A DNA stretch of 64,000 bases from CAWAQA01 sp963784065 (lineage in GTDB: Bacteria; Acidobacteriota; Vicinamibacteria; Vicinamibacterales; UBA2999): positions 1,116,001 through 1,180,000 of the forward strand of contig CAWAQA010000003.1 of NCBI GenBank assembly GCA_963784065.1. The letters run 5' to 3'. The translations under genes and the position numbers were made by a program. Shown here piece after piece: positions 8,807 to 17,240 of this stretch. The notes below the pieces were generated by a model. The model did no database searches. It was given only the letters and a program-made list of their open reading frames with translations, and was not told the origin of the DNA. Positions within the stretch are counted from its first letter, which is position 1. Each line of letters starts with the position of its first letter.

Positions 8807-8877
8807 AACGTCTCCTGGCGATGCCGGGATCGAAGGATCCCGGCACGCGGTTGTGTGCGCCCGTGGAAACGCGGCGT

Positions 8878-9426
8878 CTAGTGTCCCGGTGTCATGATGT
8901 GCGCGGTCGTCGTGCCCGCATTCATGATCCAGGCGCCACCCTGCTTCGGGTTGTCGGGCAACCCGGTGGACTGCGTCGTGGCGCCCGGCACGGCGATCGT
9001 CGTGTGTATTCGAGCAGTCGCCTGGTCGGGGCCGCTCATGGAGTAGAACGCGGACCCGTACTCGGGCTTCACCCGCGTTCCGTTCGCCTCGGCGGCATCC
9101 AACATCGCCTGTCTCTTCACTTTGTCGCTCTCCGCCTCGAAGCGCCGGTTCTGCGCGACCCGCTCCAGATTGCCGACGCTGGTGCACTGTACCGCGAACG
9201 GCTGCTCTCCGGGCTCCCCGGATCGGTCGAAGCAGACTATCCGGTTGGTGCCCATTTTCAGCGTCTCGTAGGTGAAGTCGGGTTTCCACTTGATGACGGC
9301 AGCCCCCTCGCGCATCTGCCGCGGCGCGGCCGCAAGCGCGCGTTCGATGACTTCCGCCGTTGTCTGCGCCAGGGCGCTGGTCGAAACCGCCAACACCCCG
9401 AGAACGATCGGAACTATGCGTGTCAT
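8878..9426 (-). CDS. Uncharacterised secreted protein
   Basis: The 182-residue product starts at ATG 9426 with CGGAGG upstream. Its signal peptide runs MTRIVPIVLGVLAVSTSALAQ. The mature region starts TTAEVIERALAAAP and contains INKWKPDF-like text (AAVIKWKPDFTYETLK), NRIVCFDRSGEP and a C-terminal GGAWIMNAGTTTAHIM, which is probably a beta structure. Two cysteines are present. I do not recognise the family. The preceding open codons (9474-9427) lack coding character. Confidence 0.6.
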   Translation of the reverse strand: MTRIVPIVLGVLAVSTSALAQTTAEVIERALAAAPRQMREGAAVIKWKPDFTYETLKMGTNRIVCFDRSGEPGEQPFAVQCTSVGNLERVAQNRRFEAESDKVKRQAMLDAAEANGTRVKPEYGSAFYSMSGPDQATARIHTTIAVPGATTQSTGLPDNPKQGGAWIMNAGTTTAHIMTPGH

Positions 9427-9501
9427 TCGGTGACCTCCGGGTCGTCTGCCTCGAGCGAACAGTGGTCTCGGCAACGAGACGGAGTATATCGTGAGGCGGC
9501 C

Positions 9502-10032
9502 TTACTTCAGCCGTCGAAACCGGAGCGTCCGCGTGACATCGGACCCCTCTGGCGATTTCGACGTGAAACTCAGCGTGAAGGTGTCGCCTTCAATGCTGAA
9601 CGACCGCTGGAAATCTTTTCCCAGGTCCTCGGGAAAGAGCGAGCCTTCGACATGGTGGGTGATCGTCCCGGCCGCCGCATTGACCTGAAAGGTTCCGAAA
9701 TACGAGTCATACCCGAGCACGATTCTCGGATTGTTCGAGTCCCGGGGATTCGGCGGCACGCTGATCGCCTGAGTGCGCGGCTGCCGCATCATCTGCAGCA
9801 TCATGTGGCCGCTGGCGTCATAGACGAGGCGTCCGAGTGGCTGTTTCCCCAGCACGGGGTCGAGCAGCATTTCACCGTTCGCGTCACGGACCGTTCTCGA
9901 CTCGAGCTGCCAGGCGCCGAGAATCTGCGACCGCGCGCCGGGTGTGACCTGCGTGGACGCGTGCCCGAATGCCTCACAGCAGCCGACGAGCACGATGAGA
10001 CCAATGGCAACGATGCGTCTGTCAGTCTTCAC
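9502..10032 (-). CDS. Lipocalin-like domain protein, secreted
   Basis: The product is about 176 residues from GTG 10032, with GGAG six bases upstream. The N-terminus KTDRRIVAIGLIVLVGCCEAF is a signal sequence; the GCC could be a lipobox. The mature part has ILGAWQLESRTVRDANGE, RLVYDASGHMMLQMMR, YFGTFQVNAAAGTITHHVEGSLFP and DTFTLSFTSKSPEG in the order typical of the lipocalin-like (PF13924) domain. These proteins form a small beta-barrel that may bind hydrophobic ligands. Upstream in-frame codons to 10230 overlap the opposite gene and are unlikely to be translated. Confidence 0.75.
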   Translation of the reverse strand: MKTDRRIVAIGLIVLVGCCEAFGHASTQVTPGARSQILGAWQLESRTVRDANGEMLLDPVLGKQPLGRLVYDASGHMMLQMMRQPRTQAISVPPNPRDSNNPRIVLGYDSYFGTFQVNAAAGTITHHVEGSLFPEDLGKDFQRSFSIEGDTFTLSFTSKSPEGSDVTRTLRFRRLK

Positions 10033-10214
10033 GAGTCGCTCCAGTTGCTGTGCACCGGCTCGTGTCGTCAGCATCCGTCTGATGAAGGTGCGGACGCGCC
10101 CGGCTGGTGGCGTTCGAGCGTAGTGCAGCGCGACGCACTCGAGCAAGAGGTCCGATATTGGATCTCCGTCGTGGCGATGCGATACATTGGCCGGGCACCT
10201 CCCCCATCCGGACC

Positions 10215-11108
10215 ATGAGACCCAGGCCACCGATTCCAGAGGAGATTGAGGAGTTCCGCGACGAGCGCTGGCGCCGCGAAGCGACGCGGCAGGTCGAGAC
10301 CGTGCTCGAGGCGGAACGCTTCGTCGAGCAGATTGGCTTCGCCGCCTGCCTCACCGACTCCAGGCGGCCGGGGCCGTCGCTCTACGTGGCGGTGTGCGGG
10401 CGCCGCGACGCGGTGATGCCGCGCAACGTACAGAAAGACCCGGAGGCCTCGCTCACCTGGGGGTTGAAGGACGAGATCGTGCGGCGCGGCAAGGTCTACT
10501 ACGCCAAGCTCGCGCGCGGCAAGACCATGTTCCTCGCGCCGCGGATGATCCCCTATTTTCACGCCGTCTGGGGGGTGCGCCGAGCGGAGGAGACACGGCG
10601 GCTGAGCAGGAACGCACGCGCGATCCTGCGCGTGCTCCGGAAGGAATGGGAGATGGGCACGGCGGACCTGCGCGATGAATCCGGCGTCAAGGACCGCACG
10701 GCGTTCACCAGAGGCATCGATGAGCTCCAGGCAGCCATGCTCGTGGTCCCGAGCGAGGTCTTGTATCAACCGAAGTTCACGTACATCTGGACGCTTGGCG
10801 TCGGACGGTTTCCTGAGGCGCTGGTCCGCCGCGTGAGCCGGGACACGGCTCTGCGCGAAATCGCCCGCTGCTTTCTGGCCGGAGCGGGCATGACCATTCC
10901 CGGCGAGATGGCCCGCGTGACAGGGCTGCCGCGGCCGGAGGCCGGACGAGGCAACCGTGCGCTCGTGGCCGAAGGCTTCGCGCTCATGCACGCGCCCGGC
11001 CTCTATGAGTTGATACCGAATCGTGGTGCCAGCGCGAACGCGGAGACAGGATCCGCGTACGCAGGGACCGGCTCTAGCCGGCCGGCAACATCGTCGGCCC
11101 GCCCGTAA
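10215..11108 (+). CDS. AlkZ/YcaQ-related winged-helix protein
   Basis: The product is 297 residues from ATG 10215. It reads RPPIPEEIEEFRDERW, AACLTDSRRPGPSLYVAVCGRR, MPRNVQKDPEASLTWGLKDE and RLSRNARAILRVLRKEWEMG, the order seen in AlkZ-related proteins, distant kin of the interstrand-crosslink glycosylase AlkZ/YcaQ. Winged-helix DNA binding is expected; glycosylase activity is not established because the QxQ/QxD catalytic motif is not obvious. The last 20 or so residues are encoded by the first copy of the GGCCGGCT palindrome (near 11062-11084), so the C-terminus looks like repeat-derived extension. Confidence 0.78.
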   Translation: MRPRPPIPEEIEEFRDERWRREATRQVETVLEAERFVEQIGFAACLTDSRRPGPSLYVAVCGRRDAVMPRNVQKDPEASLTWGLKDEIVRRGKVYYAKLARGKTMFLAPRMIPYFHAVWGVRRAEETRRLSRNARAILRVLRKEWEMGTADLRDESGVKDRTAFTRGIDELQAAMLVVPSEVLYQPKFTYIWTLGVGRFPEALVRRVSRDTALREIARCFLAGAGMTIPGEMARVTGLPRPEAGRGNRALVAEGFALMHAPGLYELIPNRGASANAETGSAYAGTGSSRPATSSARP

Positions 11109-11193
11109 TATCGAATCGCGCAGTCACGGGCCGGCTGAAGCCGGCCCCGACGTACACCCAGACCCGTGACTCCGTAGTAGGGGCCGGCTTTAG
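11062..11193. repeat. Cluster of three GGCCGGCT palindromes, third copy split by the IS
   Basis: Copy 1 (11062-11084, core CCGGCTCTAGCCGG) lies inside the end of the AlkZ-related gene. Copy 2 (11126-11150, GGGCCGGCTGAAGCCGGCCC) is oriented opposite to copy 3. Copy 3 (from 11178, GTAGGGGCCGGCTTTAG) stops at the IS left end and resumes at 12509 as TTAGCCGGCCCG. Related copies lie at 32478-32553, 52122-52188, 58381-58541 and 63408-63427. Confidence 0.8.
11190..11193. repeat. Left target-site duplication TTAG of the IS
   Basis: TTAG immediately outside the left inverted repeat; its partner is at 12509-12512. Both lie at the centre of the interrupted palindrome. Confidence 0.75.
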
Positions 11194-12508
11194 CAGGTCA
11201 CTGCGAAATTAACTGATGAGCTTTTTCGTTGAGTGATGGGCGGTTCATCAAGGCCAAGGGCCACAGAGCAGCGGAGAACGGAGAACAGCGGTAAGGTGCT
11301 GAAGTGCGACGCCATGCGCAAGGTTGGCCTAACTCGCTCACGTGGTGGCGGGCAGCAAGCGCCGCATGCGCACGATGTTGTAGGCGGCCGCGCTGAAGAG
11401 GAAGATCCACTCGACGAAGGGGCCGCCGCGATGCCGCAGCTTCCGCAGGCCGCCGACCGTCTTCATCCACCCAAACGCTTGCTCGACGAGCTTGCGTTTC
11501 CGCTGACTGACCGCATAGCCGGGATGCCGGGTCGTCCGGCCGTCGATCGCGCTGCGGCGGGCGGTCGTGTTTTGCGCGACGTGCGGCGTCACCGACATGT
11601 GCCGGAGCTCCGCGACGAAGCCGCGGATAGTCATAGCCCTTGTCCATCCCGAGCGTGATCGCGGCCGCCCGGGCACGGCCTCGAGCCATCACGAGCGCGG
11701 CGTCGCGTTCGCCAAACCCGTCGGCCGGCGTCACGCGAGCGTTCACAATGAGGCCCGAGCGATTCTCCATCAGCAGATGCCCGGCATACGCCAACTGCGC
11801 CGGGCGCCCGTCCGCCTTCTTGTAGAGCCGCGCATCGGGATCGGTGGTCGACTGATGCGTGGCGTTGGTCCGCCGCTGGCCGCGGAAATCCACGGCTGGC
11901 ATTGCCCGCCGCGGACGGTCCGTCGGGCGGCGTGTCCCGCGGCCTGAAGCTCTTGTGACTGGCCCAGGCCTCGAGCAGCGTGCCGTCCACGGTGAAGTGC
12001 TCATGCGACAGCAACCGCGCGCGTGTCGGCATGGATCAGCACCGCCTCGAAGAACGCCGCCGCGATGTCGCCCGTCGAGCAGGCGATCGCGATTCTTCGT
12101 GAAGGTCGTCGGCGACCACACCGGATCATCGATGCCCGAGCCCCACGAACCAGCGAAACAGCAGGTTGTAGTCCAGTTGCTCCATCAGCTGCCGCTCGCT
12201 GCGAATCGTATAGAGCGCTTGCAGCAGCAGGGCCCGCAACAGCTGCTCGGGCGGGATCGAGGGCCGACCGAACTGCACGTACAACGTGCCGAACCGGGGC
12301 GAGAGCCGCTCGAGCGCGCGATCCGTAATGCGCCGGATGGGGCGGAGCGGATGATCCGGCGGCACGCGCTCCTCCAGCGACACGTAGCTGAACATCGATC
12401 CGGTTGCTCGTCGGCTCCGCGCATGCTGCTGCTCCCTTCGTGGTGGCAGCATGGTAGAACGCAGGGATCATCATGTCGATCCCCTTCTGTTACTTTTTCA
12501 GCAGCCTG
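11194..12508 (-). mobile_element. IS5-family insertion sequence, 1315 bp, with 4-bp target duplication
   Basis: The left end CAGGTCACTGCGAAATTAAC and the inverted right end CAGGCTGCTGAAAAAGTAAC agree at 14 of 20 positions. They are flanked by TTAG direct repeats at 11190-11193 and 12509-12512. Removing the element and one TTAG restores a continuous palindrome (GGGGCCGGCTTTAGCCGGCCC), which fixes both boundaries. TTAG fits the YTAR target preference known for the IS5 group. The element holds one transposase gene on the minus strand, broken by frameshifts, so it is probably unable to move by itself. Confidence 0.82.
11338..12395 (-). pseudogene. IS5-family transposase, several frameshifts
   Basis: The N-terminal part begins MFSYVSLEERVPPDHPLRPI (ATG 12395) and continues through RPSIPPEQLLRALLLQALY and QLDYNLLFRWFVGLG, the DUF772-type N-terminus of IS5 transposases. 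Later segments HEHFTVDGTLLEAWASHKSF, NATHQSTTDPDARLY, HLLMENRSGLIV, SVTPHVAQNTTARRSAIDGR and KRKLVEQAFGWMKTVGGLRK are all present but lie in at least three different frames, with breaks near 12125, 11970 and 11660. The DDE residues fall in the VDGT, TxGxDKGYD and E-x-FGW regions. Every block survives, so the decay is by small indels rather than deletion. Confidence 0.85.
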
Positions 12509-12512
12509 TTAG
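12509..12512. repeat. Right target-site duplication TTAG of the IS
   Basis: TTAG immediately outside the right inverted repeat. Read on the minus strand it also contains the TAA stop codon of the methyltransferase gene ending at 12509. Confidence 0.75.
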
Positions 12513-13360
12513 CCGGCCCGCGACATCCTCGGTCCCGGCACGCGCGCAGCGACGACAGGGACGTGCCATACGCCGTAGCCCGACGGATCGTGGATGGTGG
12601 CGATCATGTCTTCGAACTGCGCCAGGAACATCTCGCGCGTAATGGGTGTATTCGCGGAAATCGCGTCCGCATACCCGTCGCGCCATGCCTCCCAGATCGC
12701 CGCGAACGTCACACGGGGAACACGCAGCGGATCGACGACGACGTAGTCGATGGTGATGTCGGTCAGCCCCAGTCGGCGCAGCATCCCGTACACCTTGCGT
12801 CCGACGCGCAGGTCGGTGCCCTTGGCATCACCGAATCGCCGCGGGCCCTCGTTCCAGAAATCGTCGGCGTCGAGCCGCCGCGGTTCGAAGTGGATCATCA
12901 GGTAGTCCTCGGCGATCAGGTGGATCCATCCACCGCCGCGGATGACCCGTGTGAGTTCCGCGAGCGCTCGCTCCGCATGAGGAATGGCCTGCAGGACATG
13001 ACGGCAGACGACGAGATCGAACGTGGCGTCGGGGAGTCCGAGACTGAAGATGCTCCGGCTCTCGAAGCGCACGCGTTCCCCGAGCGCGACGCATCGGGCG
13101 CGGGCGCGTTCGAGGTGATCGTCGATGATGTCGACACCAAGGACGCGGGCGTGCGGAAACGTCTGAGCGAGCCGCCACGAGATCTCGCCCGTGCCGCATC
13201 CCGCGTCGAGGACGTTCGCCTCGACGGGCAGGCGGTAGCGCTCGAATAGCGGCCTCTCCTGCGGCCAGATGGCTTCGGCCTGCGCCGCGAGATTGCGGAC
13301 CATCGATTCGTCCGCCATCTCCTTCGCCTGTGGATTCAGCTCATCTGTCACGCGCGACAT
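12509..13360 (-). CDS. Class I SAM-dependent methyltransferase (UbiE/Methyltransf_11 type)
   Basis: The 283-residue product has motif I VLDAGCGTGEISWRLA near residue 50. VLGVDIIDDHLERARAR supplies the acidic ribose-binding residue, and DATFDLVVCRHVLQAIPHAE and GGGWIHLIAEDY complete the fold. The substrate is unknown. ATG 13360 was chosen with a GGGG-type ribosome-binding site close upstream. The last codons (SRAG-stop) are made of the right half of the interrupted palindrome. The IS insertion next to it left the stop codon unchanged, because the duplicated TTAG contains it. Confidence 0.8.
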   Translation of the reverse strand: MSRVTDELNPQAKEMADESMVRNLAAQAEAIWPQERPLFERYRLPVEANVLDAGCGTGEISWRLAQTFPHARVLGVDIIDDHLERARARCVALGERVRFESRSIFSLGLPDATFDLVVCRHVLQAIPHAERALAELTRVIRGGGWIHLIAEDYLMIHFEPRRLDADDFWNEGPRRFGDAKGTDLRVGRKVYGMLRRLGLTDITIDYVVVDPLRVPRVTFAAIWEAWRDGYADAISANTPITREMFLAQFEDMIATIHDPSGYGVWHVPVVAARVPGPRMSRAG

Positions 13361-13460
13361 CCCCACGCCGGCCCACAACGAGCAACCAGTCAGGCCGGCG
13401 GCGCACCGGTCGGCATATCGGCGACACCCCGCGCGGCGGCGCCGGCAACATCCGAGGCGT

Positions 13461-13847
13461 TCACCGTTCGCGATGAACGATGACGCGCCGGGGCCGCATC
13501 ATCCAGCCGAGCACCGTGCTGACCAGGCTGACGACGAGCGCGCCCCAGAAGGCTGGCCAGAAGCCCTCCACATGGAACCCGAGGTCCAGGGCGCCGCTGA
13601 CGGCACTCGTCAACCACAGCATCAAGCCGTTGATGATGAACAGGAACAGACCCAGCGTGACGATGATGAGAGGAAACGTCAGGAGTTTTGTCGCGAATCC
13701 GACGAACGTATTGACCACGCCGAAGATCAGCGCGACGCCGAAGAACGGAATCCAGCCGCCCGAATACGTGACCCCCGGAACGACACGCGTCGCGACCCAC
13801 AGTGCAGCGGCATGGATGAGGAGACGAACGATGAGACCGCGGCTCAT
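13461..13847 (-). CDS. Phage holin family (PF04020) four-helix membrane protein
   Basis: The 128-residue protein has about four transmembrane helices, including FFGVALIFGVVNTFVG, LTFPLIIVTLGLFLFIINGLML and FWPAFWGALVVSLVSTVLGW. The segment TFPLIIVTLGLFLFIINGL is characteristic of the PF04020 family, misleadingly named phage holin IV. These are chromosomal inner-membrane proteins of unknown role, not lysis genes. The C-terminus is basic (RPRRVIVHRER). There is no phage context nearby. Confidence 0.82.
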   Translation of the reverse strand: MSRGLIVRLLIHAAALWVATRVVPGVTYSGGWIPFFGVALIFGVVNTFVGFATKLLTFPLIIVTLGLFLFIINGLMLWLTSAVSGALDLGFHVEGFWPAFWGALVVSLVSTVLGWMMRPRRVIVHRER

Positions 13848-13858
13848 GGGACGGTCGA

Positions 13859-14623
13859 CTAGCTCGCGCGTCGCACCCCGCCGGGATCCATGCTCTTGCT
13901 CCTGAACGCGGCTGCCGCCGCCGGCGATGTCAGGAAGGTGATCCAGGCCTTGGCGGCCTCGACCGACGCGGCGCCGGCCTGGATGCCGCTCGAAAAGACT
14001 GTCACGTTCTGGATGTCGGCCGGCAGCGGTCCCACGTAGTCGATGCCGGGAAAGTGCGCCAGCTCGCTTACCTGCTGGAAGCCGATCTCCACGTCGCCGT
14101 TGGCGATGAAGCTGCCGACGAACACGCCGCTCGGCGTCTGCTTCAGTTTCGATTTGACCTGATCCGCGATGCCCAGCTTGCGCAACAGGCCGGCGATGTA
14201 CACGCCGCTGGGGCCGCTCGAGTAGCCGATCGATTTGGCCGCGAGCAGCGTCTTCTTCAGGGCCTCCGTCGAATGAATGTCCGGTTTCGGCGCGCCGGCG
14301 CGCACGGCCACGCCGACGCCCGAGCTCGCGAGATCGACGCGGCTGCCTGGCGCGACCTTGCCGGACTTGATCAGGGCATCGATCGCCGGGCCCGCCATGA
14401 TGATCACATCGTAGGGTTCGCCCGCGGCAACCCGCTTCTCCGCGTCAAGCGTCCCCGTGAACCTCGTGGTGACCTTGTGCCCCGACGCCTTTTCGAACTG
14501 TGGCACCAGCTCCCGGTAGGCGCCCTCGACCGCCTGCGTCGCGAGGACCTTGATCTCGGCGGCGTGGGCGACCGTAGACAACAGCAGGGCGGCGAACGCG
14601 GCAACGGCGATACGGGTTCTCAT
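13859..14623 (-). CDS. ModA-like extracellular substrate-binding protein, copy 1
   Basis: The product is 254 residues. The start MRTRIAVAAFAALLLSTVAHA is a signal peptide, with GGAGG a few bases upstream (ATG 14626 is adjacent). The mature part has IKVLATQAVEGAYRELVPQFE, SGHKVTTRFTGT, GEPYDVIIMAGPAID, GVGVAVRAGAPKPDI and SIGYSSGPSGVYIAGLLRKLG, the type-II periplasmic binding fold of the ModA/SBP_bac_11 group. No permease or ATPase gene is next to it. Two homologues sit at 20725-21483 and 26504-27255. The ligand may be an oxyanion or small organic acid, but that is inferred from the fold only. Confidence 0.82.
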   Translation of the reverse strand: MRTRIAVAAFAALLLSTVAHAAEIKVLATQAVEGAYRELVPQFEKASGHKVTTRFTGTLDAEKRVAAGEPYDVIIMAGPAIDALIKSGKVAPGSRVDLASSGVGVAVRAGAPKPDIHSTEALKKTLLAAKSIGYSSGPSGVYIAGLLRKLGIADQVKSKLKQTPSGVFVGSFIANGDVEIGFQQVSELAHFPGIDYVGPLPADIQNVTVFSSGIQAGAASVEAAKAWITFLTSPAAAAAFRSKSMDPGGVRRAS

Positions 14624-14707
14624 CATGTCCTCCACACAGTCGAGTCGTCGGGGCGGCCATGCCTGGTGGCATGTATCACCCAAGTCGGTAGCGGGCGCTC
14701 CGTTCCA

Positions 14708-14735
14708 CCCCACCGCGCAAGCGTGCGCGGCGGGG
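14708..14735 (-). terminator. Strong hairpin between two minus-strand genes
   Basis: CCGCGCA (14713-14719) pairs with TGCGCGG (14724-14730) around AGCG. The stem is extended by CCCC/GGGG after one mismatch. It follows the stop (14814) of the HtrA-like gene on the minus strand and precedes the binding-protein start (14623). No U-tract is present. Confidence 0.5.
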
Positions 14736-14742
14736 GCCCGGT

Positions 14743-14817
14743 GTTGTCGCGCCCGCGGAAACCTCGCTTGGAGGCCTGCCTGTGACTACTACCCAATCGG
14801 TTGATACGGTCCACTAG
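14743..14817. repeat. Diverged 75-bp repeat, copy A
   Basis: Blocks GTTGTCGCG, GGAGGCCTG, CAATC and GTCCACTAG occur in the same order as in copy B at 20377-20449. The spacing between GGAGGCCTG and GTCCACTAG is the same (39 bases). Here the terminal CTA provides the stop codon of the HtrA-like gene on the minus strand. Confidence 0.45.
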
Positions 14818-16553
14818 AGCACCAGGCGCGAGCTTCGGATGGCACGGGCAGCGGGGTCACCCGTCATGCCGGACTCCCCCGCATGCGGGACGAGTGCGAC
14901 TGGCGGATCCCGATACGGAGCGAAGTCCTGCCAGATCCGCTGGAGCACTTTGGGATCGACGATGCGTGTGTCGCCCTTCTCCGGCTCCTTCTCCGAATAC
15001 AGCACGAGCTTGACGCTCGCGCAATGCGGCCCGAGGGCGCCGGCGTCAAAGGCGTACAGACCTTCGTAGATCGCATCGGTCTCGGAGGCGCGCTGTTCGA
15101 GCTTGAACGGGTGAATGGGCGTCACCTCGGCGTCGCCGCAGAAGGCGCGCATCCTGGAAAAACCGGCCTTGAATCGCTTGATCGGCGGCACGGCGACACC
15201 TTGTGTGGCCGCGGCGCCGCGCGCGACCGTTGTCCAGAAGCCCTCCACCAGCTTCGGCGTCACGCGGACCAGCAGGACCGGCGGAAAGTCCTCCACGTAC
15301 TCGGCCCAGTTGCTGAACTCCCTGAGCGGGCGCAGGACATCCGACGCGCCACCGAGCATGCCCATGTTTCTGCTGCGGTCGCGGCCCCCTGCCTGTTCTG
15401 ACTGGTGCTGCGCACCGTAGATGAGCACCGGCGTGATGAAGGCGACATCGAAGTCGGCTGAGGTCACGCTCGGCGGACTCAAGCTGCCCGCGCGGCGTTG
15501 CGCCGCCTCCTTGAGTGCGTCCATGGGAAACGGCCGCACTGGATCCACGGGCAGGAGCGTCGCACTGGGGGGCGGCGCATCCTGCATCTTCTTCTCAGCA
15601 GCTGCCAAGACGTCGCACGCGTCCTCGATGCGGACGACCCGGGACGCCCGACGACTGCTCTCATCGTCGTCGGCCGCGACCGAGGTGATCCCGACCACCC
15701 CGCCGGCGGCATTGAAGACCGGGCCTCCCGCGGTGCCGGATGCGACCCTGAAGTCGGCCATGATGGAATGTGGCTCGACGCGACTGATGGTTCCGGATGT
15801 CATGACCTTCTGGCCACGGAGCGGAGTGCCGATCGCGAAAAGCTCCTGCTTCGCCACGACGGGGGGCCTCGCCGCCGACGAGCAGCCCAGCGGCACAGGC
15901 CGCACTGATGCGGCGGCCGCCGGATCGATCCAGAGGACGGCGACGTCACGCGTCGGATCCGCCGCGAGGACTCGCGCCGTCACCTTGACCTCCGGCGTGA
16001 GCTGCACCTCGACCGTCGTCGCGGTGCCGACGACCCGCTGATTCGTCGCAATCAGCCCCTTCGTGTCGACGATGAATCCCGACGCGTGCGTCGTCGGCGT
16101 CCAAAGGGCGACGACGCTCCCCTGCCATTGCGGCATGAGGAACGACGGATCCGTCTCCAACGGAGATGCGGAAGCGGTCGTCGCGGACGCAAGAGACTCG
16201 ACGGCCGCGTTGTCGACGGTCAGCTCGAGCATCGCGTCGAGGCCGCCGGCGATGTCGACGCGCTGCGTCCATTGGTAGGCCTGCCCCTGGAACGCGACCG
16301 GCCGCTCCGATTCCACCGTGTAGTTCCCCGGACGCAGCCTCACGGTGGCGGTGCCATCCGCCGCGGTGACGATCGCCCGCGGCGGCGCGCTCGGCGGATT
16401 GTCGCTGACGAGCAGGACATGGCGCGCCACCGGCGTGGCCTTCCGCTCCGAGTCGATCACGACCACCTTGATACGGAGGACGCTCAGCGGCTGGGCATAG
16501 GCCGGGCTGGCGCTGACGAGAACGAGCGAGGCGAGGAACAGCGCGCGCAGCAT
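14814..16553 (-). CDS. HtrA-like trypsin-fold protein with replaced catalytic residues, secreted
   Basis: The 579-residue exported protein has a signal peptide over residues 1-20. Residues 25-115 resemble a carboxypeptidase-regulatory/Ig-like domain (VTAADGTATVRLRPGNYTVE). Residues 140-300 have the HtrA/trypsin-2 pattern: GFIVDTKGLIATNQRVVG, ADPTRDVAVLWID, ELFAIGTPLRGQKVMTSGTI and SGTAGGPVFNAAGGVVGI. At the usual catalytic positions there is Arg173 instead of His and Ala275 instead of Ser; only Asp203 remains. It is therefore probably a pseudoprotease that binds rather than cuts. The C-terminal 240 residues have no recognised domain and contain one Cys pair. Confidence 0.75.
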   Translation of the reverse strand: MLRALFLASLVLVSASPAYAQPLSVLRIKVVVIDSERKATPVARHVLLVSDNPPSAPPRAIVTAADGTATVRLRPGNYTVESERPVAFQGQAYQWTQRVDIAGGLDAMLELTVDNAAVESLASATTASASPLETDPSFLMPQWQGSVVALWTPTTHASGFIVDTKGLIATNQRVVGTATTVEVQLTPEVKVTARVLAADPTRDVAVLWIDPAAAASVRPVPLGCSSAARPPVVAKQELFAIGTPLRGQKVMTSGTISRVEPHSIMADFRVASGTAGGPVFNAAGGVVGITSVAADDDESSRRASRVVRIEDACDVLAAAEKKMQDAPPPSATLLPVDPVRPFPMDALKEAAQRRAGSLSPPSVTSADFDVAFITPVLIYGAQHQSEQAGGRDRSRNMGMLGGASDVLRPLREFSNWAEYVEDFPPVLLVRVTPKLVEGFWTTVARGAAATQGVAVPPIKRFKAGFSRMRAFCGDAEVTPIHPFKLEQRASETDAIYEGLYAFDAGALGPHCASVKLVLYSEKEPEKGDTRIVDPKVLQRIWQDFAPYRDPPVALVPHAGESGMTGDPAARAIRSSRLVL

Positions 16554-16607
16554 GCGATCATCGTCCCCCCTCGGCTGGCTGGTGTCAACGCGATCGCGGA
16601 CCTGCCG

Positions 16608-16964
16608 TCATTGGGCCATATTCGAGTCAATCGCCTCGGCGAAGGCGATGTGATTTCCATCCGGGTCGGCGATCATCAGCGTCTTCACCTTGTCGCCAGA
16701 AGATCGTTGGCGTGTGTCGATCCCGAGCTTGCTCAACCGGGTCACCTGGCCGTCGATGCTGCTCACTGACAGGGTGAAGGAGCCGGAACCCGCACGGGCC
16801 GGGAGCTGGTAGACCTGCAGCCATCCCCCTCCCTCGAACTTCCACTCGGCTAGCTCCGGCATCGGCCTCGAGTCCGGTGGTTTCCCGAGAACTCTTTCGT
16901 ACCACTCCACCGCCGCGCTCAAATCGTTGACCGCGACACTTGCCAGTGCATTCTTGATTGACAC
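16608..16964 (-). CDS. VOC family protein (bleomycin-resistance/glyoxalase type)
   Basis: The 118-residue product starts at GTG 16964, with GAGG 5 bases upstream. It reads IKNALASVAVNDLSAAVEWYERVLG (first strand and helix of the VOC unit), then WLQVYQLPARAGSGSFTLSV, and ends MIADPDGNHIAFAEAI, where the last Glu is the expected metal ligand. It is a single VOC module that would dimerise. The substrate is unknown. The open codons upstream to 16994 look untranslated. Confidence 0.75.
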   Translation of the reverse strand: MSIKNALASVAVNDLSAAVEWYERVLGKPPDSRPMPELAEWKFEGGGWLQVYQLPARAGSGSFTLSVSSIDGQVTRLSKLGIDTRQRSSGDKVKTLMIADPDGNHIAFAEAIDSNMAQ

Positions 16965-17240
16965 GCCTACCTCACTGCCTGGACACGCGCACAACTCTCA
17001 CCAACGCTCGTGGAACCACGTGGGATGCCGACCCGATCGATCACGTCGCGCGTTGAGCGGGCGACGACGCCCATGATAGTCGCCAATGAACGACGCCGGC
17101 GTCGTGTCTCTTTGACACGACGAGAATATTTACTCATAATTCGTTACTAAATGCCACGCGCGCTCCTCACCGAGCGTGAACTGATGATTCTCCGTGCCGT
17201 CGACGCTGGGCGAAACTCCGCGAGCTGAGAGGACAGACTC

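Noticed and set aside
11041..11108. Extra coding exon at the AlkZ-related C-terminus
   Set aside because: The residues are low-complexity Ser/Ala/Gly/Arg and coincide with the repeat, so they are probably an extension rather than a conserved domain.
13461..13847. Prophage suggested by the holin family name
   Set aside because: PF04020 proteins are common chromosomal membrane proteins; there are no endolysin, capsid, terminase or tail genes nearby.
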